A stretch of DNA of 64,000 nucleotides from DATMNR01 sp963702765 (GTDB lineage: Bacteria; Chloroflexota; Ktedonobacteria; Ktedonobacterales; Ktedonobacteraceae): NCBI GenBank assembly GCA_963702765.1, contig CAVPEB010000044.1, positions 65,726 through 129,725 on the forward strand, given 5' to 3'. Positions 44,263 through 52,062 of this stretch are shown here, in pieces (positions within the stretch are counted from its first letter, which is position 1; the number at the start of each line of letters is the position of its first letter). The translations under genes and the position numbers were made by a program. The notes under the pieces were generated by a model. The model was not told where the DNA came from. It worked only from the letters and a program-made list of their open reading frames with translations, and did not search any database.

Positions 44263-46257
44263 TTACTCGATCATCGAACGGCGCAGCTCTATGATCTGAT
44301 CGCGCAATTGAGCAGCTTTCTCAAATTCCAACTGTTTTGCTGCTTCACGCATCTGGAATTCCAGGTCTTTAACTAAACGCAGTGCTTCATCTTTTGGAAT
44401 GCCAGCCAAAGCTACAGCTATGGATTTGCTATCAGCCGCTTCTACGTTTGCTCCACTCATAGCCTTAATACGCTCTGAGAGTATCTTCACATCTTTCTTG
44501 ATTCCACGAGGAGTAATATTATGTGCCTCGTTAAAAGAGGTTTGCAACTTACGTCGACGATTAGTCTCATCAATAGCACGTTGCATTGACTTCGTGATCG
44601 TATCAGCGTACATGATCACACTACCCTCTATATGTCGTGCCGCACGTCCAATTGTCTGGATGAGAGAACCTGATGATCGTAAGAAACCTTCTTTATCTGC
44701 ATCGAGTATCGCAACAAGTGATACTTCTGGGAGGTCGAGTCCTTCACGCAATAAGTTGATGCCAACAACAACATCATAGACACCCAACCGTAAATCGCGT
44801 AGGATCTCTATACGCTCAATTGTATCAATCTCTGAGTGGAGATAATGAACCTTGATACTTAGTTCTTGCATATAATCAGCCAGGTCTTCAGCCATCTTCT
44901 TGGTCAGAGTTGTGACTAAAACACGCTGCCCCTTATCAACACGTTTATGGATTTCTGAAAGTAGATCATCAATCTGGCCTTTCGTGGGTCGCACGCTGAT
45001 TTGTGGATCAAGCAAGCCTGTAGGACGAATAACTTGCTCGACGACAGCCTGACTATGTTCATATTCATAAGGGCCAGGAGTAGCCGAAACAAACAGCGCC
45101 TGGTGAATTTCTTGTTCGAACTCTGAAAATGTGAGCGGACGATTATCAAGAGCAGAGGGAAGACGAAAACCATAATTGACAAGCACTTGCTTGCGCGATC
45201 GATCACCCGCAAACATTCCTCTGACCTGTGGAAGCGCGACATGCGATTCATCCACAACTAGCAGGTAATCCTCCGGAAGATAATCCATCAAGGTCCACGG
45301 TTGATCTCCTTCACCGCGTCCCGCTAAATGTCGGGAATAGTTTTCAACTCCTGAACAGAAGCCAGTTTCACGCAGCATTTCGATGTCAAAATTCGTTCGC
45401 TGTTTCAAACGTGCAGCTTCAAGTAGTTTTCCCTCATCTTCCAATACCTGCAAACGTGCTTGCAGTTCGTCTTCTATTAGCTCGATGGCATGATTCAGAC
45501 GCTGTTGAGTTGTAACCCAATGTTTGGCTGGGTAGATGTCAAGACGAAGTCGTTTCCCTAGCACTTCTCCTGTAAGTGGATCGATCTCGGTCATGCGCTC
45601 GATCTCGTCGCCGAAAAACTCAATGCGTACGGCTACATCCTCGTAAGCGGGAAACAACTCTAGCACATCACCGCGAACGCGGAAACGCCCGCGTATGAAG
45701 TTTGTGTCGTTGCGCTCATACTGAATTTCCGTAAGATGACGCAAGATTCTATCTCTCCGTCGTTCTTCTCCTACTTTCAATGTGAGGACTACTTCCCCAT
45801 ATTCTTCTGGACTTCCCAGACCATATATGCAAGATACTGATGCTACGATGAGAACATCACGCCGTTCGAACAAACTACGAGTTGCTGAGAGACGCAGTTT
45901 CTCTATTTCTTCATTGAGCATGCTTTCTTTTTCGACATAGGTATCTGTGCGTGGAATGTATGCCTCAGGTTGATAATAGTCATAATAAGACACGAAGTAC
46001 TCGACGGCATTGTTTGGAAAGAACTCTTTATATTCGCTATAAAGCTGGGCAGCCAGAGTTTTGTTTGGAGCAAGCACCAGCGTTGGTTTCTGTACTTGTT
46101 CTACGATCTTAGCGACAGTAAATGTTTTACCACTACCTGTCACACCTAGCAATGTTTGATATTTATGGCCCTTGTTTATGCCATCAACGAGCTTATCAAT
46201 AGCATCGGGCTGATCTCCGGTGGGCTGAAATGGCGCTTCTACCTTAAATTCTGGCAT
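44263..46257 (-). CDS. uvrB: UvrB, excinuclease ABC subunit B
   Basis: A 664-residue nucleotide-excision repair helicase-like subunit that loads onto damage with UvrA and recruits UvrC. Walker A GVTGSGKTFTVA (near 39-50), the beta-hairpin region YYDYYQPEAYIP, helicase motifs DESHVALPQ, ATPGPYE and INLLREGLDLPEV, and the C-terminal UVR domain (QMREAAKQLEFEKAAQLRD) are all present. Length is normal. AAGGAA precedes the ATG. Confidence 0.98.
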   Translation of the reverse strand: MPEFKVEAPFQPTGDQPDAIDKLVDGINKGHKYQTLLGVTGSGKTFTVAKIVEQVQKPTLVLAPNKTLAAQLYSEYKEFFPNNAVEYFVSYYDYYQPEAYIPRTDTYVEKESMLNEEIEKLRLSATRSLFERRDVLIVASVSCIYGLGSPEEYGEVVLTLKVGEERRRDRILRHLTEIQYERNDTNFIRGRFRVRGDVLELFPAYEDVAVRIEFFGDEIERMTEIDPLTGEVLGKRLRLDIYPAKHWVTTQQRLNHAIELIEDELQARLQVLEDEGKLLEAARLKQRTNFDIEMLRETGFCSGVENYSRHLAGRGEGDQPWTLMDYLPEDYLLVVDESHVALPQVRGMFAGDRSRKQVLVNYGFRLPSALDNRPLTFSEFEQEIHQALFVSATPGPYEYEHSQAVVEQVIRPTGLLDPQISVRPTKGQIDDLLSEIHKRVDKGQRVLVTTLTKKMAEDLADYMQELSIKVHYLHSEIDTIERIEILRDLRLGVYDVVVGINLLREGLDLPEVSLVAILDADKEGFLRSSGSLIQTIGRAARHIEGSVIMYADTITKSMQRAIDETNRRRKLQTSFNEAHNITPRGIKKDVKILSERIKAMSGANVEAADSKSIAVALAGIPKDEALRLVKDLEFQMREAAKQLEFEKAAQLRDQIIELRRSMIE

Positions 46258-46284
46258 TCTTATGAGATTCCTTAGTTGATTAGT

Positions 46285-46319
46285 AGAATATTCTTTCCAA
46301 TGGCTAACTTATTATATCA
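46285..46319 (-). promoter_or_regulatory. uvrB extended -10 promoter with nearby palindrome
   Basis: On the minus strand TGA-TATAAT (46311-46319) is an extended -10 about 54 bases before the uvrB ATG; no good -35 is seen. The 10-bp palindrome AGAATATTCT (46285-46294) lies just downstream near +15 and could bind a repressor. It does not match a GAAC-N4-GTTC LexA box. Confidence 0.4.
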
Positions 46320-46354
46320 CGTTTATTTTCTCGCAGGTTTTTCATGGTTCTGTT

Positions 46355-46382
46355 TTGAATATATTCAATGATGGCGTAGAAT
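46355..46382 (+). promoter_or_regulatory. Promoter with palindromic -35 and -10, upstream of the pseudo-AAA gene
   Basis: TTGAAT (46355-46360), a 16-base spacer and TAGAAT (46377-46382). The -35 is part of the perfect 14-bp palindrome TTGAATATATTCAA (46355-46368), and the -10 is part of TAGAATTCTA (46377-46386). Two palindromes covering both hexamers suggest regulated expression. Confidence 0.4.
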
Positions 46383-46447
46383 TCTAACCATGGAGTGAAA
46401 AGTACATATGGAATAAGTAAGGCAGATCATTATCCGAGGAGCTTACA

Positions 46448-47824
46448 TTGGATACTACGGCAAAAGAGATTTATAATCAGATATTCGATTCTGAGCTATT
46501 GGCATCATCAACACGATCTGTAATTGGTCTAGCTCAACATGAAGCTATCAAAATGGATGCACCGCAAGTATATCCAGAGCATATTTTCCTTGGAGTGATA
46601 CAACAGGATGATGTTGAAGTTACTACAGTGCTGAAAGAGTTGGGACTAGATAGACAAAAAATCCAGGAACATGCGAGAGAGACATTTGGTGATCTCAATG
46701 ATCCAGGCACGACAAATGATCTTCTTTTTTCCAGTGAATCCCTCGTGTGCTTTGAATGGGCCGTTTCATTTGCATCACAGATGAACTCTTCATTACTCTT
46801 TCCCAAACACCTTCTATTGAGTGTTTTACGTCATCCGCGCATACAGCCATTACTTGTTCTTTTGCTACCAACCCAAGATCAAGACGTATTGCCTGCACCG
46901 TTGACTGAGGCGAAGGGAAATGTCTATACAAGTTATATTGACCAGCTTATACACTCTCGAGTGCGACAGCAAAGTATTACAAAATTCGAAAACGGTTCTC
47001 TGAAAAGAGTGTTCAGACGGTTTGAACGTCCACTTATTACTTTTGGAGATATCCAGGGATTGGATAGTGCTAAAGATGCATTACGAGAAGTGGTCGATTT
47101 TCTTAGAAAGCCACAAAATTTTCAACAGTCGAAGAGAACTTATTTGTATGGGGCATTAATAATTGGTCATCCCTGCACTGATAGAACATTACTGGTAAAG
47201 GCTATTGCTGGTGAGGCTGTAGTACCTCTTCTCTATTTTTCACTTTCGACCCTTGTGGAGTTGTTCACCGAACTTGACTCAGAAGTTGTATCTTTAGATG
47301 AACTTGATCTTCCAATTGATGAAGATGAACTGCTCGAGAATGATGTCGCTTCCCTACGAGGGCGAGAAATAATTGCACATATTTTTAGACAAGCAAGAAA
47401 GTTATCACCCTGTGTACTCTTCTTTGATAATCTCGATGCTGTGAATCAACTCTCGACGAGCCTGGAACGAGAACAAATATTGAAACAACTAGCTATTGAA
47501 ATGGATGGTATTGATAACCATCCACCTATGGCTGTTATTGCTTCAACTAGCCAAAGCAAGCAACTTGACCAGACTTTACTCCATCCAGGCCGTTTTGAAC
47601 TTCAAGTGGTGATCAGTAGCAGTTTTATGGTACATCCAGTAGCGCAAGTTAAGCTATGCCTTGCATGCAAATATGAAGTTCTTTCGACCTGGAAATATTG
47701 TGTCTATTGTGGAGCGTTGATTTCACAAACGTGTCCAAATTGCGGTACCCTCTTTCTGCAGCTAGAAGGGGCACATTTTTGCTCAGAATGTGGCACATCA
47801 CAAAATAGTACCCAAAATTTGTAG
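46448..47824 (+). CDS. ClpN domain fused to a catalytically dead FtsH-like AAA domain and C-terminal zinc ribbons
   Basis: A 458-residue protein, TTG start with GAGGAG 6 bases upstream. Residues ~12-140 are a Clp_N double repeat (AQHEAIKMDAPQVYPEHIFLG; FPKHLLLSVLRHP), normally substrate- or adaptor-binding. Residues ~195-395 follow FtsH closely (ITFGDIQGLDSAKDALREVV, AIAGEAVVPLLYFS, LAIEMDGIDNHPP, LLHPGRFELQV). But Walker A is GHPCTDRT rather than GPPGTGKT, and Walker B is LFFDNLDAV with the catalytic Glu replaced by Asn. There is no peptidase or TM domain. The C-terminus carries a double zinc ribbon (CLACKYE, CVYCGA, CPNCGT, CSECGT). It cannot hydrolyse ATP normally, so it is likely a binding or scaffold protein, perhaps for Clp- or FtsH-type substrates. 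Confidence 0.8.
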   Translation: MDTTAKEIYNQIFDSELLASSTRSVIGLAQHEAIKMDAPQVYPEHIFLGVIQQDDVEVTTVLKELGLDRQKIQEHARETFGDLNDPGTTNDLLFSSESLVCFEWAVSFASQMNSSLLFPKHLLLSVLRHPRIQPLLVLLLPTQDQDVLPAPLTEAKGNVYTSYIDQLIHSRVRQQSITKFENGSLKRVFRRFERPLITFGDIQGLDSAKDALREVVDFLRKPQNFQQSKRTYLYGALIIGHPCTDRTLLVKAIAGEAVVPLLYFSLSTLVELFTELDSEVVSLDELDLPIDEDELLENDVASLRGREIIAHIFRQARKLSPCVLFFDNLDAVNQLSTSLEREQILKQLAIEMDGIDNHPPMAVIASTSQSKQLDQTLLHPGRFELQVVISSSFMVHPVAQVKLCLACKYEVLSTWKYCVYCGALISQTCPNCGTLFLQLEGAHFCSECGTSQNSTQNL

Positions 47825-48185
47825 CCTCTATGGGGAGCTGGTTTAACTCTCGTCAATCAGGAAATGATGAAATAGATCGGTAGATTGACTGCTTCTCCAC
47901 TGATGTATTATGTAGTTGCACTGAAAGCGATTGGATTACACCTATTTTTACGATGTAATTCGAGGAAACAGTCTATTTTATCCTGCTACAACCTTGTTGG
48001 GATTTTACGAGTGGTCTTGATATGCCAAATCTTGGGGATTTTTATTTGATGCTTTGTAATAATCTCATGTTAAGCAATATTAGCAGTGACGATGTGATTT
48101 GTTTCATAGAAATTTCAGTCACTTATGCTAAAATGGAAAGTGATATACTACTAAAAATTACCCATGAAAGGAAGCTGAATTCCCC
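47825..48185. other. Intergenic stretch of 361 bp without a supported gene
   Basis: It has a small inverted repeat (ATTACA/TGTAAT, 47935-47959) but no terminator, RNA or convincing promoter. A 70-codon frame beginning at 48022 has no ribosome-binding site and runs into the next gene out of frame; it is rejected. Confidence 0.5.
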
Positions 48186-49409
48186 ATGTCACAGGTCCTC
48201 CCTCGTTATTGTCCGCGATGCGGAGCGCCTATAGTCACCAACTCCAATAGCTGTGCCAAATGCGGTTTACCTTTGGAAGATATGCTTTCTAGAAATCAAA
48301 ACACGTTGCCAGAACAATTGCATCATGATCAAGAATCCTTGCCTGAGATAGAACAACAAATAAACCAAGAAGCATCTGATCCTAATCGAGAAGGTGAACT
48401 GGATAGAGTTCCTACTGTACAGTTAGGTCGGCAAAGCAATACAAAGTCATTCACTACAAAGGGTGAACAAACTTATCCCAATTCGGCTCCTCAAATTAAG
48501 AGAAAAATGGGTAGAAAAGAGTTTCTAGTATTATTAGTGCTTTTGCTCTTTATGCTAGGCGCTATTGTATATGCCTTCGCTGGTTTTCTAGGATTAGCAT
48601 TACCTGGATTTGTTAACATACAGCCATCGATAAAAACAACGGCTATCAATGCATCTGTACCTTATGCAGGTGTTAGTATAGCTATTCTTAATGTTCAACA
48701 GTCGCAAAAGTTTCTCAATGATCCCAATTCAAACTCAGATGGAATGGTACGTTTGAATCTTCAGGAAAAGAATCCAACCGATGTTAAGGTCACTTGGAAC
48801 TATGCTACTATTGCTCGTTTGATTATGCCGAATAAGTCTCTAGTTAGCCCAACTTATGTGAACTCAATTGTGAGAGTTGCTCCGGGGGCATCGCAAAAAA
48901 GTATTGTTGACTTTGCTGTACCTATGAATGTGTCTCTCAGCCAACTTACATTAGTATTAGGTGCTCCAGACGAGGCGGATATGCTTATTCCACTCGTGCA
49001 AAATGTAGACGTCAGCAAATATCAGCCAAAAACTACCAAATTAAATAGTCAGATGTTGTATTTTGGGTTGAATTGGACGCTTACTTCTGCTACTTCGAGT
49101 TTGAGTATTCCAGACCAACAAGCTGCTAAAGGAATGCGCTTTGTAACTTTAATGCTTAAAGTCGATAATACTCTTTCGCAGATTGCTATAACAGGATCAC
49201 CTTATGATTATATGCGTTTACAGTATGGAAATAGGTCTGCCCTACCTGAACATACAACAATCCCCGTAGCATTTCAGGTAGGAGCAGTTGGTGTTACCGG
49301 GGCAGTGAGTTTTCAGGTGCCTCAGCAGACATCATCATTTACATTGATCCTCATGCCTCAAAAAGACGATAATGGTGATCAAAGCTCGACGGAGTTTCAT
49401 TTGCCGTAG
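48186..49409 (+). CDS. Zinc-ribbon membrane protein with extracellular DUF4352-like domains (paralogue 1)
   Basis: A 407-residue protein. Zinc ribbon at the N-terminus (CPRCGAPI, CAKCGLPL; about 9-28), a ~75-residue acidic/Gln-rich linker, a single TM helix (about 115-138), and a ~265-residue beta-rich outside part with two similar halves (RLIMPNKSLV, LGAPDEADMLIPLV, FGLNWTLTSATSSLS, YDYMRLQYG). It is clearly paralogous to the gene at 49536-51021. Cytoplasmic zinc ribbon plus exported sensor-like domains suggests signal or adhesion roles. An AAAGGAAG site lies 11 bases before the ATG. Confidence 0.75.
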   Translation: MSQVLPRYCPRCGAPIVTNSNSCAKCGLPLEDMLSRNQNTLPEQLHHDQESLPEIEQQINQEASDPNREGELDRVPTVQLGRQSNTKSFTTKGEQTYPNSAPQIKRKMGRKEFLVLLVLLLFMLGAIVYAFAGFLGLALPGFVNIQPSIKTTAINASVPYAGVSIAILNVQQSQKFLNDPNSNSDGMVRLNLQEKNPTDVKVTWNYATIARLIMPNKSLVSPTYVNSIVRVAPGASQKSIVDFAVPMNVSLSQLTLVLGAPDEADMLIPLVQNVDVSKYQPKTTKLNSQMLYFGLNWTLTSATSSLSIPDQQAAKGMRFVTLMLKVDNTLSQIAITGSPYDYMRLQYGNRSALPEHTTIPVAFQVGAVGVTGAVSFQVPQQTSSFTLILMPQKDDNGDQSSTEFHLP

Positions 49410-49535
49410 CATGTGCTCCGAAGCTGGTCTTCTACGATAGATAGTTTTTATAGACATTCCCCTTGCTTGCTGTTACAATACTCGACGTTAAAGGTATCTG
49501 CTATTTGTTTTAGTTATCCTCAAAGGAGTATAGCT

Positions 49536-49874
49536 TTGTCGTCACCTCGCTTTTGTTCGGAATGCGGCAAGCCACTTGAAGCAGGACATCGCTTTTGTAC
49601 GAATTGCGGAGCTACTACAAGCGGCGAAGCTGACGCTCGTACTACACTAGCAAGCGACCAGGCAGTTTTGTCTAATGAACATTCACAAAGGCCGCAACCC
49701 CAGGTTCAAGTGCCTCAAGTTAATAGCGGTGCAACAGCGTCAACAATAATTACACCCAATGTAATTACACCTGGTGTAGCAAATACTCCAGGACCACCCA
49801 ATGTACCCTTATCAAGTCCTGAAACATCTGGTATGTTCTGGAACAAGCTATTCAACCCTGCCAACTTCAGGTAA
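49536..49874 (+). CDS. Zinc-ribbon N-terminal part of paralogue 2, before an apparent frameshift
   Basis: TTG start at 49536 with AAAGGAG 7 bases upstream. It reads a zinc ribbon (CSECGKPL, CTNCGATT; residues 6-26), a Gln/Pro/Thr-rich linker and ends FWNKLFNPANFR at TAA 49872-49874. The open frame extends upstream to 49413 but without a start signal. The natural continuation (SNQFYEQ, then a Pro run, then the membrane helix) lies in the +1 frame. Deleting one G at 49870-49871 fuses both. Confidence 0.6.
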   Translation: MSSPRFCSECGKPLEAGHRFCTNCGATTSGEADARTTLASDQAVLSNEHSQRPQPQVQVPQVNSGATASTIITPNVITPGVANTPGPPNVPLSSPETSGMFWNKLFNPANFR

Positions 49875-51021
49875 TCAGTTCTATGAGCAAGCAACAGATG
49901 TCGATTTCATACCTCCACCACCCCCACCTGATTCTTTCATTTCCGCGCCCCAGGGAGCGCCGGTAGCTCCATATTATACTCCCCCTCAACAGCCCAAAGG
50001 GACTGTGCCTGTATATGCTCAGGCTCCAAAACGTTCAAGAGGTTGTCTGATTACAAGTATAGTACTCCTGCTAGTACTTGCGCTTGGAGGATTAGGTGGG
50101 TTTTATATCATTAGCCACAATACCTCAAGCGGGAGTGGCCAAAACGGGAATACCCCAAGTGGGCAACAGAATACCTCCAGTGGAAGTTCAGCAACAAGTG
50201 TTGCCACTTTGGGCAGTAATGGGAATACACCTGGCTCAGGTGGACCTACTGTAGTACCCTTGAACTTGAAGTTTACGTATTCAAGTGTTGATATCACACT
50301 CGTCTCAGTTTTAAAGGCAAGTAGTTTTTCAGATGACACAAGCACCCGGCAAGGGGGAGTGCGTGTGTCAATGATGGAAGTTAACTCCACTACGAATAAT
50401 GCAAGCTTTCTGTATAGCGATGTTGTCAGATTAATCATGCCCGATGGTTCAGTCAATGCCCCAAGTAACGAGAAGAACTCCGTAGGTCCTGATACAGGAA
50501 TATCTAGAGATAACTGGATAGATTTTGTTATGACTGCTCAAAACATTGACTTAAGTAAGCTAGTACTCCGCTTTGGTTCGAGTACTGAGAACCAGATGAA
50601 TATTCCACTTGTAGCAGGCACTGACTTAAGTCAATATCAGTCTAAGGTGATTACACCTAATTCAACTTTTCAGTATGCAGGTTTGAATTGGACACTGGTT
50701 TCAGCTACTGAAAGCTTGAGTGCGAATGGCCAGCAAGCATCGACAGCGATGATCTACGTTACAGTTACGCTCAAAGCTTTTAACTCTTCGGCAAATAATT
50801 TTTCCGCCTATCCAGGTGATTATATGCGCCTTCAATCTGGTGACAGTAAAAGTCCGCCATCAGATTTCACATTTCCTACTTCAGTTGCATCTCAAAGCAA
50901 TGGGGCTGGAACTGTTACCTTTGCAATTCCACAGGGAGGTACTTCGTTTACGCTGTTAATGCTTGCACAACAATCAAGTCCACCTATTAATGAAGCATCA
51001 GTGAAATTTCAAATTCAGTAA
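49801..51021 (+). CDS. Membrane and extracellular part of paralogue 2 (DUF4352-like), after the frameshift
   Basis: This 406-codon frame opens at an ATG with no ribosome-binding site; its first ~25 codons are the out-of-phase reading of the preceding gene. True protein seems to begin at NQFYEQ (about 49873). A poly-Pro stretch, TM helix (GCLITSIVLLLVLALGGLGGF), a Gly/Ser/Asn-rich linker and two beta-rich halves follow (RLIMPDGSV, LRFGSSTENQMNIPLV, YAGLNWTLVSATESLS, YPGDYMRLQSG) that align throughout with paralogue 1. The intact gene would be 49536-51021, about 494 residues. Confidence 0.65.
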   Translation: MYPYQVLKHLVCSGTSYSTLPTSGNQFYEQATDVDFIPPPPPPDSFISAPQGAPVAPYYTPPQQPKGTVPVYAQAPKRSRGCLITSIVLLLVLALGGLGGFYIISHNTSSGSGQNGNTPSGQQNTSSGSSATSVATLGSNGNTPGSGGPTVVPLNLKFTYSSVDITLVSVLKASSFSDDTSTRQGGVRVSMMEVNSTTNNASFLYSDVVRLIMPDGSVNAPSNEKNSVGPDTGISRDNWIDFVMTAQNIDLSKLVLRFGSSTENQMNIPLVAGTDLSQYQSKVITPNSTFQYAGLNWTLVSATESLSANGQQASTAMIYVTVTLKAFNSSANNFSAYPGDYMRLQSGDSKSPPSDFTFPTSVASQSNGAGTVTFAIPQGGTSFTLLMLAQQSSPPINEASVKFQIQ

Positions 51022-51068
51022 TAAGTAAGAGAAGGGATGATTATTTAAAATCCCTTCTCTTACTTATT
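51020..51068 (+). terminator. Strong stem-loop terminator after paralogue 2
   Basis: Perfect 19-bp stem (51020-51038 / 51050-51068) with an 11-base loop, starting within the stop codon. The right arm is T-rich at its end. The next gene downstream is convergent (ends at 51132), so it may serve both strands. Confidence 0.75.
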
Positions 51069-51131
51069 TGTGCTATGTAAGGAAAGTTGTTCGTTCTTAA
51101 ATCGGCTAATTCTCTTACCAATAAGAAGCGT

Positions 51132-51656
51132 TTACTCTAATAAAAAGCTTCCGGAGAGCTCGCGCCTCAGATTTTCTTTTTCTTTTTCGTCAAACGAAGG
51201 AGGATTTGTAATTGGACCAGACCAAACAGCTACCTGCCCCATTTCCCTGGTAGCTAGCGCCGAAAATTCGTCGAGCATAGCTTCTTCAAGGTAAGTTGAC
51301 ATTGGGGGGGATACATATGTTGGAAGATCTTCATCGTTATCTTCAACCGAGGATTTTAACGCCGGCACTGGAGTTTCTGGTATAGAGGATGGCAAAGACT
51401 CGCTCACAATTTCGGATGTTTCTTGAAGTGAAAGATCAGCTTCTGGCGCGGCTATTCTGTTTGAAGAATCATCCCTTGATATGTCAACCAGCGGAAAACG
51501 TTTGCCACTAATGTCAACAAAAATGCCCCGTCCTTCACGCAGATCTGCAAGTTGTCTGTGTAGCTCATCATTTTCCGATATTAAATCTTCCAATAGTTGT
51601 TTTTGTTTGAACACTTCTTGCATAATAAGATCGAAATTGTTGCCATTTGTTTTCAT
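51132..51656 (-). CDS. Coiled-coil hypothetical protein
   Basis: A 174-residue acidic protein. Residues ~8-45 form a coiled coil (VFKQKQLLEDLISENDELHRQL), followed by a short beta stretch (GIFVDISGKRFPLVDIS) and a disordered acidic/Pro region with a helical C-terminus (about 120-174). No family recognised. ATG 51656, 5 bases after AGGGAG, is preferred over an upstream GTG. It may be a DivIVA-like or adaptor protein by shape only. Confidence 0.6.
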   Translation of the reverse strand: MKTNGNNFDLIMQEVFKQKQLLEDLISENDELHRQLADLREGRGIFVDISGKRFPLVDISRDDSSNRIAAPEADLSLQETSEIVSESLPSSIPETPVPALKSSVEDNDEDLPTYVSPPMSTYLEEAMLDEFSALATREMGQVAVWSGPITNPPSFDEKEKENLRRELSGSFLLE

Positions 51657-52062
51657 ATCTTCTCCCTTAGAGTAGAGCACCACTCACAATTCTCCATCAC
51701 TCACACCATTCCACAAAGCACATTTGTGCACACTCTTAAGTAGATGAACGTAAAATCTTCGTATCTTTGTATAAAAACGTGCCAAATTGTCTAAAGTAAC
51801 TATGGAGGTGCCTGTCAATTGCATGTGCAGCACTTAAAATGCTCTTTTTCCCGTTATACTAGTATTCTCTGTATTATAGTTGAGAATGGTTCCAAAATGA
51901 TGATAGAGGGGAGATGGATGATGCTGGCGATGTGTGCTTTCTGAAATTTGCTCATATGCTCCTAAAGTTTTTATATGATCTTTACAAGTGGTACAATACA
52001 ATTGATCACAACGTGGTGATCGAACCTGGCGCTTGTTGAAAAGTGAGAAAAGGAATAAACCA
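51657..52062. other. Divergent intergenic stretch of about 400 bp
   Basis: No supported gene. It contains several A/T-rich promoter-like boxes (for example TATACT 51855-51860 and TACAAT 51992-51997) and the inverted repeat described at 52004-52021. A 101-codon minus-strand frame here has no ribosome-binding site or family and is rejected. Confidence 0.5.
52004..52021 (+). promoter_or_regulatory. Possible fbaB operator
   Basis: Inverted repeat GATCAC (52004-52009) / GTGATC (52016-52021), 6-base centre. It starts 7 bases after a TACAAT -10-like box (51992-51997), where an operator would overlap the transcription start. The -35 is poor. Candidate only. Confidence 0.35.

Noticed and set aside
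48022..48234. A 70-codon open frame between the pseudo-AAA and zinc-ribbon genes
   Set aside because: No ribosome-binding site, odd composition and overlap with the real gene start.
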